Positions 35,118 through 43,566 of a DNA stretch of 64,000 nucleotides are shown here, piece by piece. The stretch lies in contig SEFZ01000002.1 of assembly GCA_004173185.1 (NCBI GenBank), positions 142,438 to 206,437 of the forward strand, given 5' to 3'. The DNA is from Sphingomonadales bacterium (GTDB taxonomy: Bacteria; Pseudomonadota; Alphaproteobacteria; Sphingomonadales; Sphingomonadaceae). Positions within the stretch are counted from its first letter, which is position 1. The number at the start of each line of letters is the position of its first letter. The notes beneath the pieces are model-generated. The model had not been told where the DNA came from and did not search any database. It saw nothing but the letters and a program-made list of their open reading frames with translations. The position numbers and the translations under genes are program-made.

Positions 35118-36341
35118 ATGGCAGTCCAGACAGTACTCGAACGGCAGCAAGAAACCCGTTCGCTAGGCTATAAGGTGTATGATGGCGACGGCCATCTGTA
35201 CGAGACGCAGGACACGTTCCGGCGCCACCTTCCCAAGAAATTCCACAGTAATTTCCAGTATGTGCAGGTCGATGGCCGGACAAAGCTGGCGATCAACGGG
35301 CATATCAGCGAGTATATCCCCAACCCGACCTTCGAGGTTGTCGCAGCACCTGGCTCACACGAGATCTGGTATCGCGGCGAAAATCATGACGGTAAGACGC
35401 TGCGTGAGCTGACCGGCGATCCGCTGGCTTATCAGCCCGAGTTCGGCGAGCCGGAATCGCGCCTGAAGCTGCTCGACGAGCAGGGCGTGCATGCCCAGCT
35501 GATCTTCCCGACACTCGCCTCGATCATCGAGGGCCATATGGGCAACAATGTCGAGCTGATGGCCGCGATGGTGCATTCGCTCAACGCCTGGGTGCTCGAC
35601 GAGTGGACCTTCAACTACAAGGACCGGCTATACCCCTGCGCCTATATCTCGCTGGCTGATGCAGATGCGGCCTGTGCCGAGCTGGAATGGGCACTGAAGA
35701 ACGGCGCGCGGCACATCCTGATCCGGCCGGCGCCGGTTCCGGGCGTGTTCGGCCCGCGCTCGCCCGGCCTTCCCGAATTCGACAAGTTCTGGGCGCGGGT
35801 CAACGAATCCGGCATCTTCGTCGTGCTTCACGTCTCGGACAGCGGCTATGACCAGATCTATCGCTGGTGGGGCAGTGGCGCGAAGGAAATGGTCGCATTC
35901 GATCGTGGCGATCCGCTCAAGGCGTGCATGGATTTCCAGGGACGCGCGGCTGCGGACACGATCGCGGCGCTGATCGCGCATGGCGTGATGGACCGCTTCC
36001 CCAACATTCGCTGGGTCTCGGCAGAGAATGGTTCGATCTGGGTTCCGCATCTGATGAAGATGTTCAAGCGCGCTTATGGCCAGTTGCCGAGGAGCTTCAA
36101 GCGTGATCCGATCGAGACGTTCCGCGAAAAGGTGTTCGTCGAGCCTTATTACGAAGAGAATCTCGCCGAGCTGCGTGAATATGTCTCGGTCGACCGGATG
36201 ATCTTCGGCAGCGACTGGCCGCATGCTGAAGGCCTGGCGAAGCCGCTCGACTTCCTCGACGAGGTGAAGGACTTCACCGCAACCGAGCAAGAGAAGTTCA
36301 TGAGCAGCAACATGAAGGGCTTGCTCGAAGGCAAGCGCTGA
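35118..36341 (+). CDS. Amidohydrolase family 2 (ACMSD-like), copy B of the thiolase operon
   Basis: 407 residues from the ATG after GAGGAGCATGCA; an upstream extension is not family-like. The N-terminus has VYDGDGHLYET instead of the usual D-x-H-x-H, keeping the Asp and one His; the centre has IRPAPVPG and VLHVSDSG; the C-terminus FGSDWPHAEG gives the closing Asp. Clearly related to copy A but divergent, so the two act on different intermediates or as a complex. Last gene of the operon; a good terminator follows 19 bases later. Confidence 0.85.
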   Translation: MAVQTVLERQQETRSLGYKVYDGDGHLYETQDTFRRHLPKKFHSNFQYVQVDGRTKLAINGHISEYIPNPTFEVVAAPGSHEIWYRGENHDGKTLRELTGDPLAYQPEFGEPESRLKLLDEQGVHAQLIFPTLASIIEGHMGNNVELMAAMVHSLNAWVLDEWTFNYKDRLYPCAYISLADADAACAELEWALKNGARHILIRPAPVPGVFGPRSPGLPEFDKFWARVNESGIFVVLHVSDSGYDQIYRWWGSGAKEMVAFDRGDPLKACMDFQGRAAADTIAALIAHGVMDRFPNIRWVSAENGSIWVPHLMKMFKRAYGQLPRSFKRDPIETFREKVFVEPYYEENLAELREYVSVDRMIFGSDWPHAEGLAKPLDFLDEVKDFTATEQEKFMSSNMKGLLEGKR

Positions 36342-36359
36342 TCGTTCGAATGTAGAATG

Positions 36360-36390
36360 GCCGCCCGGGACATCGTTCGGGGCGGCTTTT
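36360..36390 (+). terminator. Rho-independent terminator after the thiolase-amidohydrolase operon
   Basis: GCCGCCC (36360-36366) pairs with GGGCGGC (36380-36386), separated by 13 bases, followed by TTTT. It ends the plus-strand operon in front of the convergent TetR gene. Confidence 0.8.
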
Positions 36391-37089
36391 CTATGCCTGT
36401 TTGCGGGCGGAGAGCAGGCTGTCTGCTTTGATGCTGGCGCTCGCTGGGGTGAACAGCAAAGCGAGGATGTCTGCCTCGGCTTGCTCGATATCTTCCGTGC
36501 TCAAACTACCGGCACCTTGCCGAAGCGTCGCCGGGCGCGCGGCCATGCGTTCGATGGCCGAATAGATAATCACGCTGCGCGCGAATGCCGATTTGGGATC
36601 GAGGTCATGGTCTGGATGCGCGGCGAGCATCCGGTTTGCGATCGCGTTGATCAGTGGAATCGCGGCATCTTGCCTGACAACCAGGAAAGCGGGGTGGGCA
36701 CTGTCCGAAAGATAGTTGCGGACTGTCAGGATGGCGCGGTGGCGGTCCCAATAGGCAGTGAACGCGTCGATGAAACGCCGGGCCTGCTCTTCGGGCGCGG
36801 CGGTGTCCCACTCGGCCCCCAGTGCATCATGGACATCCTGCATGTCCGCACCCGCCTCATTGCTGAGCGCGAGCAAGATCTCGTCGATGTCCTTGAAATA
36901 GAGATAGAAGGTCTGCGAGGCGAGGCCGGCGGCGCGGGCGATGGAACTGGCGCTGATCTTGTGCGCCGGCTCCACAGCGATGAGCTTGCGCGTGGCATCC
37001 ATCAGCCGGCGCCTGCTCTCCGCCCCTTTGCGACCGATAGACTGACCGTGTTTGTTGACCTCATCCATGAACGGGGAGGAACCGCGCAT
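36391..37089 (-). CDS. TetR-family transcriptional regulator
   Basis: 232 residues from the ATG giving MRGSSPFMDEVNKHG; a second ATG (37068) is possible. HTH region: GRKGAESRRRLMDATRKLI and then SIARAAGLASQTFYLYFKDI, a standard TetR helix-turn-helix with YLYF. It shares LGRKG-like phrasing with the TetR at 43567, so the two are related. Follows the fused ACAD by 31 bases on the same strand and is probably the last gene of that operon. It could read a CoA-thioester and control the palindromic TGAC-N5-GTCA sites; not shown. Confidence 0.86.
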   Translation of the reverse strand: MRGSSPFMDEVNKHGQSIGRKGAESRRRLMDATRKLIAVEPAHKISASSIARAAGLASQTFYLYFKDIDEILLALSNEAGADMQDVHDALGAEWDTAAPEEQARRFIDAFTAYWDRHRAILTVRNYLSDSAHPAFLVVRQDAAIPLINAIANRMLAAHPDHDLDPKSAFARSVIIYSAIERMAARPATLRQGAGSLSTEDIEQAEADILALLFTPASASIKADSLLSARKQA

Positions 37090-37120
37090 GTCGTCTCGTG
37101 TCAAGTATTGCTCAGTCAAA

Positions 37121-39295
37121 TCAGCCGCGTGACTTAGGCATACCCAGCGATTTTTCGGCAATCAGGCTGCGATGGACTTCGCTGGTGCCGCCATAGATGG
37201 TCATCGCGATTGCCCGGCGCATCGTGATCTCGACCATGTCCAGATCGTGGTCCTGGCCGCGAACGAGCGATTGCGGGGCCGCAACGGCAACCAACGCCGT
37301 GCCGTCCTCATACATCGAATCGGTGGTGAACATCTTGGCCATCGGGCCGTAGCTGGGATCGTGGATGCCCTCCACATCGGCCCAGATCTGGCGAAGGCAA
37401 AGTACCTCGGCGACCTCGCTCTGGGTCGCGGCCTTGGCGAGTACGCGGCGCACCGTCGGGTCGTTGATCGGCGGACCATCGTTGAAGCGCGGCTTCTTTG
37501 CCCAAGCGACGGCGTGCTTGATCATCGCGGTCTGTGCGGCGTGATAGCCTGCGCCGCCATGCTCGAAGCCCAACGCTGACGACATCACCCGCGCGCCGTC
37601 ACCGACCTCGCCGATACGGTATTTGTCAGCGATGCGGACGTCGCTCCAATAGACGATGTTGGTGCGCTCATCCTGAAGCGTATGAACCGGGTGGATCTCC
37701 ACGCCCGGCTCGTTGAGCGGCATCACGAACATCGTCAGCCCCTCATGCTTCTTGCCCGAACTGTCGGTGCGCGCGAGCATCAGGATGTAATGGGCGTTGT
37801 GCGCGTTGGTGGTGAACATCTTCTGCCCGTTCATCACCCAGTCTTCGCCGTCGCGGACCGCCGAGAAGCGCGCGCCGAACACGTCCGAGCCCGAACCCGG
37901 CTCGGAGAAGCCCAGGCAGCCGAGCGCATCACCCTTGAGGATTTTCCCCAGAATTTCGGCCTTGGCCTCGGGCTGCGACCAGAGTGCAGTCATCTTCGCG
38001 ACGAATTCGGTGACGGCCGTGGGCGTGCGCGTCCAGTTCATGTCTTCCCACATCGGCGCGGCGGCCATCACCTGATAGCGGGTGCGCGGCGTGCTGCCAT
38101 CGACTGACATATCGGGAAAGGCGTAGCCGGCGGCGGCCATCTTGCGATGGAAGTCGGCGTGATGCCCCGAGGTGGAGTGGTGAATCTTCTTCTTCACGCT
38201 CTCGTCGATATTGGCTTCGACAAAGGCGCGGACTTCGGCGGCATAGGCATCGGCATCGGCGCCGAAGCTGAAGTCGATTTCGACATCGCCAGCCGGGGGC
38301 AGGGCGACCTTGCTGTTTGACCAGAGCCGGTCGGCAACCTTGTCGAGCTCGGCCTGCGGATTGCCCGCCAACAGGCTCAGCAGCTTCGCGCGACGAAAAT
38401 AGAGCTGGACGTCATATTCCAGGCTCAGGCCGTAGCCGCCAAAGGTGCGGACCGAATGCTGAAGCGCGGGCTCGACGGCCTGACCTGCCCACCAATAGGC
38501 CATCGAAACGGCGGCACCGGCATCGGCGTGATCATTTGCGATCGACCAGATCGCGCGCCATGCGAGCAGGCGTGCGCCGTCGATATGGGTTGCCGAATTG
38601 GCGAGGGGATGGGCGATGCCCTGGAAGGTGCCGATCGGCTTGCCGAACTGGATGCGCTCGAGCGAATATGCCGCGGCCATTTCCAGCGCCTGACGGCCGA
38701 GGCCGGCCAGTGCGATGGCGGTCAGGACTTTCCATTCTTCGACTGCCGCTTCGTAAAGCGCCTTCGCGTCGGCACCGTTTGCCAGAACGATGCGGTCAGC
38801 GGCGGAAAGGTCGATCAAGGCGAGCGGCGAATTGGCGATATTCTTGACCATCGCCGTCCCTGCGGGGCGAGCGATCGCGACAAGCTGGTCTCCATCGAGT
38901 GCTACGATCGTGTCGGCAATCGCGCCCGCCGGCACGACCTGCGCACGGCCCGGCTCGACCGGAGCGAGCGCCAGCGTGACGATTCCGTCCGGCAGTTCCG
39001 CGCCGGCGCGGCCTAGCAGCGCGTTTGCGACCATCGCTTCGATCACCGGGGCCGAAGCGAGGCGGCGACCCGCCTCCTCGGCGACGATCGCGGCATCGAG
39101 CAGCGTCGATCCCCCCGCATCCGGGGAGACCGCACGCATCGTCGTGATACCCATCTCGACAAGCTGTTGCCACAGCGCGGGATCGAACCCGCTCTCTTCC
39201 GCCGCGCGAACCCGTTCGGGCGTGGATTCATCCTCGAACAGGCGGGTAACCGTGTCCTTTAGGAGCGTCTGACTTTCGGAAAGAGCGAGCTTCAT
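37121..39295 (-). CDS. Fused two-domain acyl-CoA dehydrogenase (FadE34-like)
   Basis: 724 residues, nearly double the usual ACAD length. Residues 1 to about 345 form one ACAD-like domain (RLFEDESTPERVRA at the start, YSLERIQFGKPIGTFQGIAH, RTFGGYGLSLEYDV), and about 350 to 724 a second full domain with FSEPGSGSDVFG, NGQKMFTTNAHNAH and YGGTSEVHRSLIAEKSLG. It mirrors the split pairs at 21840/22829 and 51971/53179, with the two halves joined. Mycobacterial FadE34 (about 711 residues) is a known fusion of this type active on steroid side-chain thioesters. It should oxidise an acyl-CoA alone. Confidence 0.9.
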   Translation of the reverse strand: MKLALSESQTLLKDTVTRLFEDESTPERVRAAEESGFDPALWQQLVEMGITTMRAVSPDAGGSTLLDAAIVAEEAGRRLASAPVIEAMVANALLGRAGAELPDGIVTLALAPVEPGRAQVVPAGAIADTIVALDGDQLVAIARPAGTAMVKNIANSPLALIDLSAADRIVLANGADAKALYEAAVEEWKVLTAIALAGLGRQALEMAAAYSLERIQFGKPIGTFQGIAHPLANSATHIDGARLLAWRAIWSIANDHADAGAAVSMAYWWAGQAVEPALQHSVRTFGGYGLSLEYDVQLYFRRAKLLSLLAGNPQAELDKVADRLWSNSKVALPPAGDVEIDFSFGADADAYAAEVRAFVEANIDESVKKKIHHSTSGHHADFHRKMAAAGYAFPDMSVDGSTPRTRYQVMAAAPMWEDMNWTRTPTAVTEFVAKMTALWSQPEAKAEILGKILKGDALGCLGFSEPGSGSDVFGARFSAVRDGEDWVMNGQKMFTTNAHNAHYILMLARTDSSGKKHEGLTMFVMPLNEPGVEIHPVHTLQDERTNIVYWSDVRIADKYRIGEVGDGARVMSSALGFEHGGAGYHAAQTAMIKHAVAWAKKPRFNDGPPINDPTVRRVLAKAATQSEVAEVLCLRQIWADVEGIHDPSYGPMAKMFTTDSMYEDGTALVAVAAPQSLVRGQDHDLDMVEITMRRAIAMTIYGGTSEVHRSLIAEKSLGMPKSRG

Positions 39296-39305
39296 ATTGA
39301 GTCCT

Positions 39306-40127
39306 TCAGGCCTTCTTGTTGGCCTTGGTCATTTCATCGAGATTGGCGAGCGTGGCTCGGCCGTCGGCTGCCCAAGCATTGGCGTGGCCAAGCGAATGGG
39401 TGTCAAAACAGGCCTGGATCGCGGCATATTGTCCCTGGATATCCATGGTCTGGTTGACGGCGCGCTTGGCCATCATCAGCCCGTGCGGGTGCATCTGCGC
39501 GATGGAATTGGCGAGTTCGAGCGTTGCGTCGTGAAGCTGGTCGAGCGGGACGACCTTGTTGAGCATGCCGATCTTCTCGGCCTCCTCAGCGTTCATCCAG
39601 CGTGCCGTGAACAGCATTTCCTTCGCCTTGCGCGCGCCGAACTCCCACGTGTGACCATGATATTCGACGCCGCCGATCGCCATGCGCACGACGGGATCGG
39701 AGAAGCGGGCATTGTCGGCCGCGACGATCAGATCCATCGGCCAGATCAGCATCAGGCCGGCGGCGACGCATGCGCCCTGAACCGATGCAATGGTGGGCTT
39801 GGGGATGTTCCGCCACTTCTGGGCATAGCCGAGGAAGTGCTTCGACTCCCATTTGTACATCTGCATCAGCCCGTTCTGATCGACATCGTCAAACATCGAG
39901 AGCCAGGGCTCATGCTTCACGACTTCGGGGGAGATGTCGTGCCCGGCAGAGAAATGCTTTCCGCTGGCGTTGAGTACGATGACGCGAACATTGTCGTCTT
40001 CCGCCGCCTTGTCGAACGCAGCGTCGAGCTCGGCGAGCAAAGGCGGGTTCTGGGCGTTGTTTGCCTCAGGGCGGTTCAGGGTGAGGATCGCGACGCGGTC
40101 GCGAACTTCGTAGAGAATCAGGCTCAT
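39306..40127 (-). CDS. Crotonase-family protein lacking both hydratase glutamates
   Basis: 273 residues with the crotonase fold (VAILTLNRPEANNAQN, oxyanion-hole SAGHDIS). The first catalytic Glu site reads VAAGLMLIWPMDL and the second FSDPVVRMAIGGVEYHGHTWE, so neither Glu of enoyl-CoA hydratase is present. A long insertion after residue 65 (about 25 residues, to MYKWESK) also distinguishes it. Isomerase, hydrolase or C-C lyase chemistry is possible. Ten bases upstream of the fused ACAD gene in operon with it and the HSD10-like SDR. Similar proteins are usually labelled enoyl-CoA hydratase, a label that should be doubted. Confidence 0.8.
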   Translation of the reverse strand: MSLILYEVRDRVAILTLNRPEANNAQNPPLLAELDAAFDKAAEDDNVRVIVLNASGKHFSAGHDISPEVVKHEPWLSMFDDVDQNGLMQMYKWESKHFLGYAQKWRNIPKPTIASVQGACVAAGLMLIWPMDLIVAADNARFSDPVVRMAIGGVEYHGHTWEFGARKAKEMLFTARWMNAEEAEKIGMLNKVVPLDQLHDATLELANSIAQMHPHGLMMAKRAVNQTMDIQGQYAAIQACFDTHSLGHANAWAADGRATLANLDEMTKANKKA

Positions 40128-40150
40128 GGTTTGTTCCTCTCCGCGCCGGT

Positions 40151-40930
40151 TCAGCGCATCGGCATCCGGATTGCACCATCAAGACGCACGGTCTCGCCGT
40201 TGAAATAGCCATTGCGCAGCATTTCGAGCACCAGGCTCGCATATTCCGACGGTTCACCGAAGCGCTTCGGGAAGGGAACCGAGGCTTCGAGCACGCTGCG
40301 GACATTTTCGGGCACGCCGAGCATCGGCGGGGTGGCAAAGATGCCGGGCATGATCGTGTTGACGCGGATGGCCGAGCCCGAGAGATCGCGCGCGATCGGC
40401 AGCGTCATGCCGACCACGGCTGCCTTCGACGCGGCATAAGCGGCCTGGCCCATCTGGCCATCCTGCGCTGCCGCCGAAGCGGTGCACACGATCGCGCCAC
40501 GTTCGCCATCCAGCGGATCGAGCGTGAGCATGCCGGCCGCCGAACGGGTGATGCAGCGGAACGTGCCGACGGTGTTGACCATCAGTACCCAGGCGAATTT
40601 GTCGCTGGGGAAATATTTGATTTCACCGGTCTTCTTGTCGACGCCTGCGGTCTTGATGCTGTTGCCGGTGCCGGCGCAATTGACGAGGATACGCTCCTGG
40701 CCATTGGCCTCGCGCGCCTTCGCGAAGGCTGCATCGACCGACTCGTCGGACAGGACATCGACCTGGCAGAACACCGCGCCGAGTTCGGCGGCGATCCGCT
40801 CGCCCGCTTCGACGTTGAGGTCGAAGATAGCGACCTTGACGCCGGCGGCGGTCAGGGCCTTGGCAGTCGCGTGACCGAGGCCCGAAGCGCCCCCGGTGAC
40901 TACGGCTGAGATCGACGAATCAAGCTTCAT
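40151..40930 (-). CDS. HSD10-like SDR (3-hydroxyacyl-CoA dehydrogenase type 2-like)
   Basis: 259 residues from the ATG after GGAAGC. TGGASGLG cofactor loop, NCAGTGN at the structural Asn, an insertion KKTGEIKYFPSDKF as in 17-beta-HSD10, and catalytic YAASK. It ends in ETVRLDGAIRM. HSD10 proteins oxidise straight or branched 3-hydroxyacyl-CoA and steroid alcohols with NAD. Within an operon with the crotonase and fused ACAD it gives a near-complete oxidation cycle. It is divergent from the flavoprotein gene at 41112. Confidence 0.87.
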   Translation of the reverse strand: MKLDSSISAVVTGGASGLGHATAKALTAAGVKVAIFDLNVEAGERIAAELGAVFCQVDVLSDESVDAAFAKAREANGQERILVNCAGTGNSIKTAGVDKKTGEIKYFPSDKFAWVLMVNTVGTFRCITRSAAGMLTLDPLDGERGAIVCTASAAAQDGQMGQAAYAASKAAVVGMTLPIARDLSGSAIRVNTIMPGIFATPPMLGVPENVRSVLEASVPFPKRFGEPSEYASLVLEMLRNGYFNGETVRLDGAIRMPMR

Positions 40931-41111
40931 GCTTCCGCTCCAGATGATGGCTGAGGGCTCGCTGTGCCCGCCCAATACCCGGTAGCGACTATGCCTCGGG
41001 CGAGGGGCGCGCAATCCGCACGGGGGCAAGCGCATGGTTGTGATGCGTTATGATCCGCGCGCAGACACAGCCACGCGGTGTGCTCTAGATATCGGGCAGG
41101 GAGAGCATGCG

Positions 41112-42044
41112 ATGGCGATACCGGATCGATTGAAAACCAACCTGCGCCTGCCCGTGGTGGTGGCGCCGATGTTTCTTGTTTCCGATCCGGCGCTGGTGAT
41201 CTCTTCGTGCCGCGCGGGTGTGATCGGGACTTTTCCGTCGCTCAATTGCCGAAGCGCCGACGACTATGAGCAATGGCTCGATACGATCGATGCGGCGCTT
41301 GGCCCGGACGATGCGCGCTATGGCGTGAACCTGATCGTCGGGAAGATGAACACGCGGCTGGATGCGGATCTGCAAATTACCGAGCGGCGCAGAGTGCCGC
41401 TCGTGATCACGTCGTTCGGTGCAGACAAGGATGTCGTTGCGGCAGTGCATGGCTATGGCGGGACCGTGTTCCACGATGTCGCCAGCGCGCGCCACGCCGA
41501 GATCGCGGCGGCGGCAGGCGTGGACGGGCTGATCGTGCTGACCGCCGGCGCGGGCGGGCATACCGGCTGGCTCAACCCGTTTGCTGTGATGAACGAGGTC
41601 CGATCGGTTTTCGATGGGACGATCCTGTTGGCCGGCGCAATCTCAACGGGGCGCGACGTGGCTGCCGCTCGGATGATGGGCGCGGACTTCGCTTATATGG
41701 GAACGCGCTTCATCGCGAGCGCTGAAGCGGACGTGGCGGAGGGGTATCGGCGGATGCTGATCGAAGCGGCCGCGAAGGATGTTATCGCCACACGCGGGAT
41801 CAGCGGCACTCCGGCGAACTTCCTGAGTGATTCGATTGCGGGCCATGGCTTCGATCCGGCGCAGTTCGCGGCGGCAACGGCACCGCTGCCCGAACTGGCC
41901 GAACGCGGCGTGAAGCCGTGGAAGGATATCTGGTCAGCGGGGCAGGGCGTCGGCGCGATCCAGGATGCGCCGCCCGTGGCTGTACTCGTAGACCGGCTGG
42001 CGGCGGATTATGCGGCGGCGCTAGCGGGCGCGGAACGCAGCTAG
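41112..42044 (+). CDS. Nitronate monooxygenase-like flavoprotein (NMO / IpdC-like)
   Basis: 310 residues from the ATG after GGGAGAGCATGCG. FMN-barrel motifs: VVVAPMFLVSDPAL, VFHDVASARHAEIA, GAGGHTGWLNPF with the conserved His, and SAGQGVGAI near the end. The family includes nitronate monooxygenases and also IpdC, an FMN enzyme of steroid C/D-ring breakdown that acts on CoA thioesters, so a reductase or dehydrogenase role is as likely as nitronate oxidation. The neighbours (crotonases, SDRs, ACADs) favour the IpdC type. Its last 24 bases overlap the convergent crotonase gene. Confidence 0.8.
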   Translation: MAIPDRLKTNLRLPVVVAPMFLVSDPALVISSCRAGVIGTFPSLNCRSADDYEQWLDTIDAALGPDDARYGVNLIVGKMNTRLDADLQITERRRVPLVITSFGADKDVVAAVHGYGGTVFHDVASARHAEIAAAAGVDGLIVLTAGAGGHTGWLNPFAVMNEVRSVFDGTILLAGAISTGRDVAAARMMGADFAYMGTRFIASAEADVAEGYRRMLIEAAAKDVIATRGISGTPANFLSDSIAGHGFDPAQFAAATAPLPELAERGVKPWKDIWSAGQGVGAIQDAPPVAVLVDRLAADYAAALAGAERS

Positions 42045-42755
42045 CCCGGCCTTGGCATCGTCGCTTTCGGCGACCAGCAAGGCAAGACGCAGTTCCTCCT
42101 CGAGCCCTTGCTTGAGCGGCAGGAGGGCAGAAGCGGCCACGGATTCGCGGATCGCGCGTTCGGTGAACGGCATGTTGCCGGCTCGGGCGCGGATGAAGTC
42201 GGTGGCCATGTCTACAGCCTCGCCAGCCACGCTGATCCGGTCGATCAGCCCCCATCGCAGCGCCGTTTCGGCATCAGTCGGATCGCCACTGAGCATCAGG
42301 TCAAGCGCGCGGCGCTCGCCGATCAGCCGGGGGACGGCCTGGGTCGCGCCGTAAGCAGGCATAAGGCCCAGCTTGATCTCGGGCAGGCCCAATCGAGCCT
42401 GCGGATCGGCGATGCGAAAGGTGCAGCCCAGGGCGATCTCCAGCCCGCCACCCAGCGCATAGCCAGAGATCGCGGCTACGCTGAGCTTGGGGAAATGATG
42501 CATCCGCAGCATCAGGCCGTGCATATGACGGATCCGGGCTGCGGGATCGCCGCCGCCCTCTTTCAGGTCCGATCCGACGCAAAAGGCGCGGCCCGCGCCG
42601 GTGATGACGAAAGCGCGGCTGTCATCGGTTTCGATCCGGTCGAGATGCGCGTCGAGCGCGCCGAGCAATTCGGTATTCAGGGCATTGAGTGCCTGAGGCC
42701 GGTTGAGGGTAAGGACGGCGATGCCATCCCGGTCTTCGCGTACGATCGTAGACAT
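42021..42755 (-). CDS. Enoyl-CoA hydratase/isomerase (crotonase) with both glutamates
   Basis: 244 residues from the ATG giving MSTIVREDRDG; the longer frame upstream crosses the divergent promoter. Both Glu positions are filled (GGGLEIALGC and GLPEIKLGL), unlike the crotonases at 25627 and 39306, so this is the best hydratase candidate of the middle region. It adds water to a 2-enoyl-CoA. Overlaps the flavoprotein gene tail-to-tail by 24 bases and is divergent from the SDR at 42889. Confidence 0.87.
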   Translation of the reverse strand: MSTIVREDRDGIAVLTLNRPQALNALNTELLGALDAHLDRIETDDSRAFVITGAGRAFCVGSDLKEGGGDPAARIRHMHGLMLRMHHFPKLSVAAISGYALGGGLEIALGCTFRIADPQARLGLPEIKLGLMPAYGATQAVPRLIGERRALDLMLSGDPTDAETALRWGLIDRISVAGEAVDMATDFIRARAGNMPFTERAIRESVAASALLPLKQGLEEELRLALLVAESDDAKAGLAAFRAR

Positions 42756-42860
42756 GCTCGCTTGTCCGCTGACGGGCATTGTGGGGCAAGGCCATGGGCA
42801 TCGCATATTGGATGCTTTGCCGCGCTTGATTTGCTGCGAGCGCCGGCACCGATAGGAGCG

Positions 42861-42896
42861 ATGCGAACGCAATCGTGGGAAGTTTCTGATGGGTAA
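42861..42896 (+). CDS. Possible 11-codon upstream ORF overlapping the SDR start
   Basis: ATG after the strong site TAGGAGCG; the frame MRTQSWEVSDG stops at TAA inside ATGGGTAA, the beginning of the SDR gene at 42889. Such an overlap would couple translation of the SDR to this leader, whose own ribosome-binding site (GTGGGAAGTTTCTG) is weaker. Confidence 0.3.
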   Translation: MRTQSWEVSDG

Positions 42897-43557
42897 GGTA
42901 ATCGTCACAGGCGGATTGGGCGTATTGGGCCGCGCGGTGGTGACCGAACTGCGCGCGCGTGGTCATAAAGTCGCTGCGATCGATCTGGCTCAGGGCGAGA
43001 GTGATGCAGATGCGGTGATTGGGGGCGTCGATCTTACCAGCGAGACCGCAGTCGCCGCTGCATATGCCACGGCCGCCGCTACGTTGGGCGGTGTCGATGG
43101 CCTGGTGAATGTCGCGGGCGGATTTACCTGGGAGCCGGTTGAGACCGGCAGCGCCGAAAGCTGGGATGCGATGTACCGTATCAACCTGCGTACAGTGGCC
43201 GTCTCTTCTCGTGCGGTGTTGGCGCATCTGAAAGCGGGCGCGATCGTCAATGTCGGTGCGGCGGCGGCAGCCAGCCCCGGCATGGGCATGGCCCCCTACG
43301 CTGCGTCAAAGGCAGGCGTGATGGCGCTCACCGAAAGCCTGGCCGAGGAACTGAGAGATCGGGGCATTCGGGTGAACGCGGTGCTGCCAACGATCATCGA
43401 TACGCCAACCAATCGCAAGGATATGCCCGATGCGGACACCAGCGGCTGGGTGACGCCCAAGGGTGCGGCATGCGTCGTCGCTTTTCTGCTTTCCGAGGAT
43501 TCGGCGGCGGTGACCGGTGCCGGTATCAGGCTTTCTCTGGGAACCCGTTCGGCCTAG
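42889..43557 (+). CDS. Short SDR oxidoreductase
   Basis: 222 residues, on the short side for the family. Rossmann loop TGGLGVLG, NVAGG in place of NNAG, catalytic YAASK and no clear DGG end (GAGIRLSLG). AAIDLAQ after strand 2 suggests NAD. The downstream TetR starts 9 bases later, so the two form a small operon possibly including autoregulation. The short leader ORF in front may couple translation. Role in the pathway not assigned. Confidence 0.85.
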   Translation: MGKVIVTGGLGVLGRAVVTELRARGHKVAAIDLAQGESDADAVIGGVDLTSETAVAAAYATAAATLGGVDGLVNVAGGFTWEPVETGSAESWDAMYRINLRTVAVSSRAVLAHLKAGAIVNVGAAAAASPGMGMAPYAASKAGVMALTESLAEELRDRGIRVNAVLPTIIDTPTNRKDMPDADTSGWVTPKGAACVVAFLLSEDSAAVTGAGIRLSLGTRSA

Positions 43558-43566
43558 ATAAAGGCG

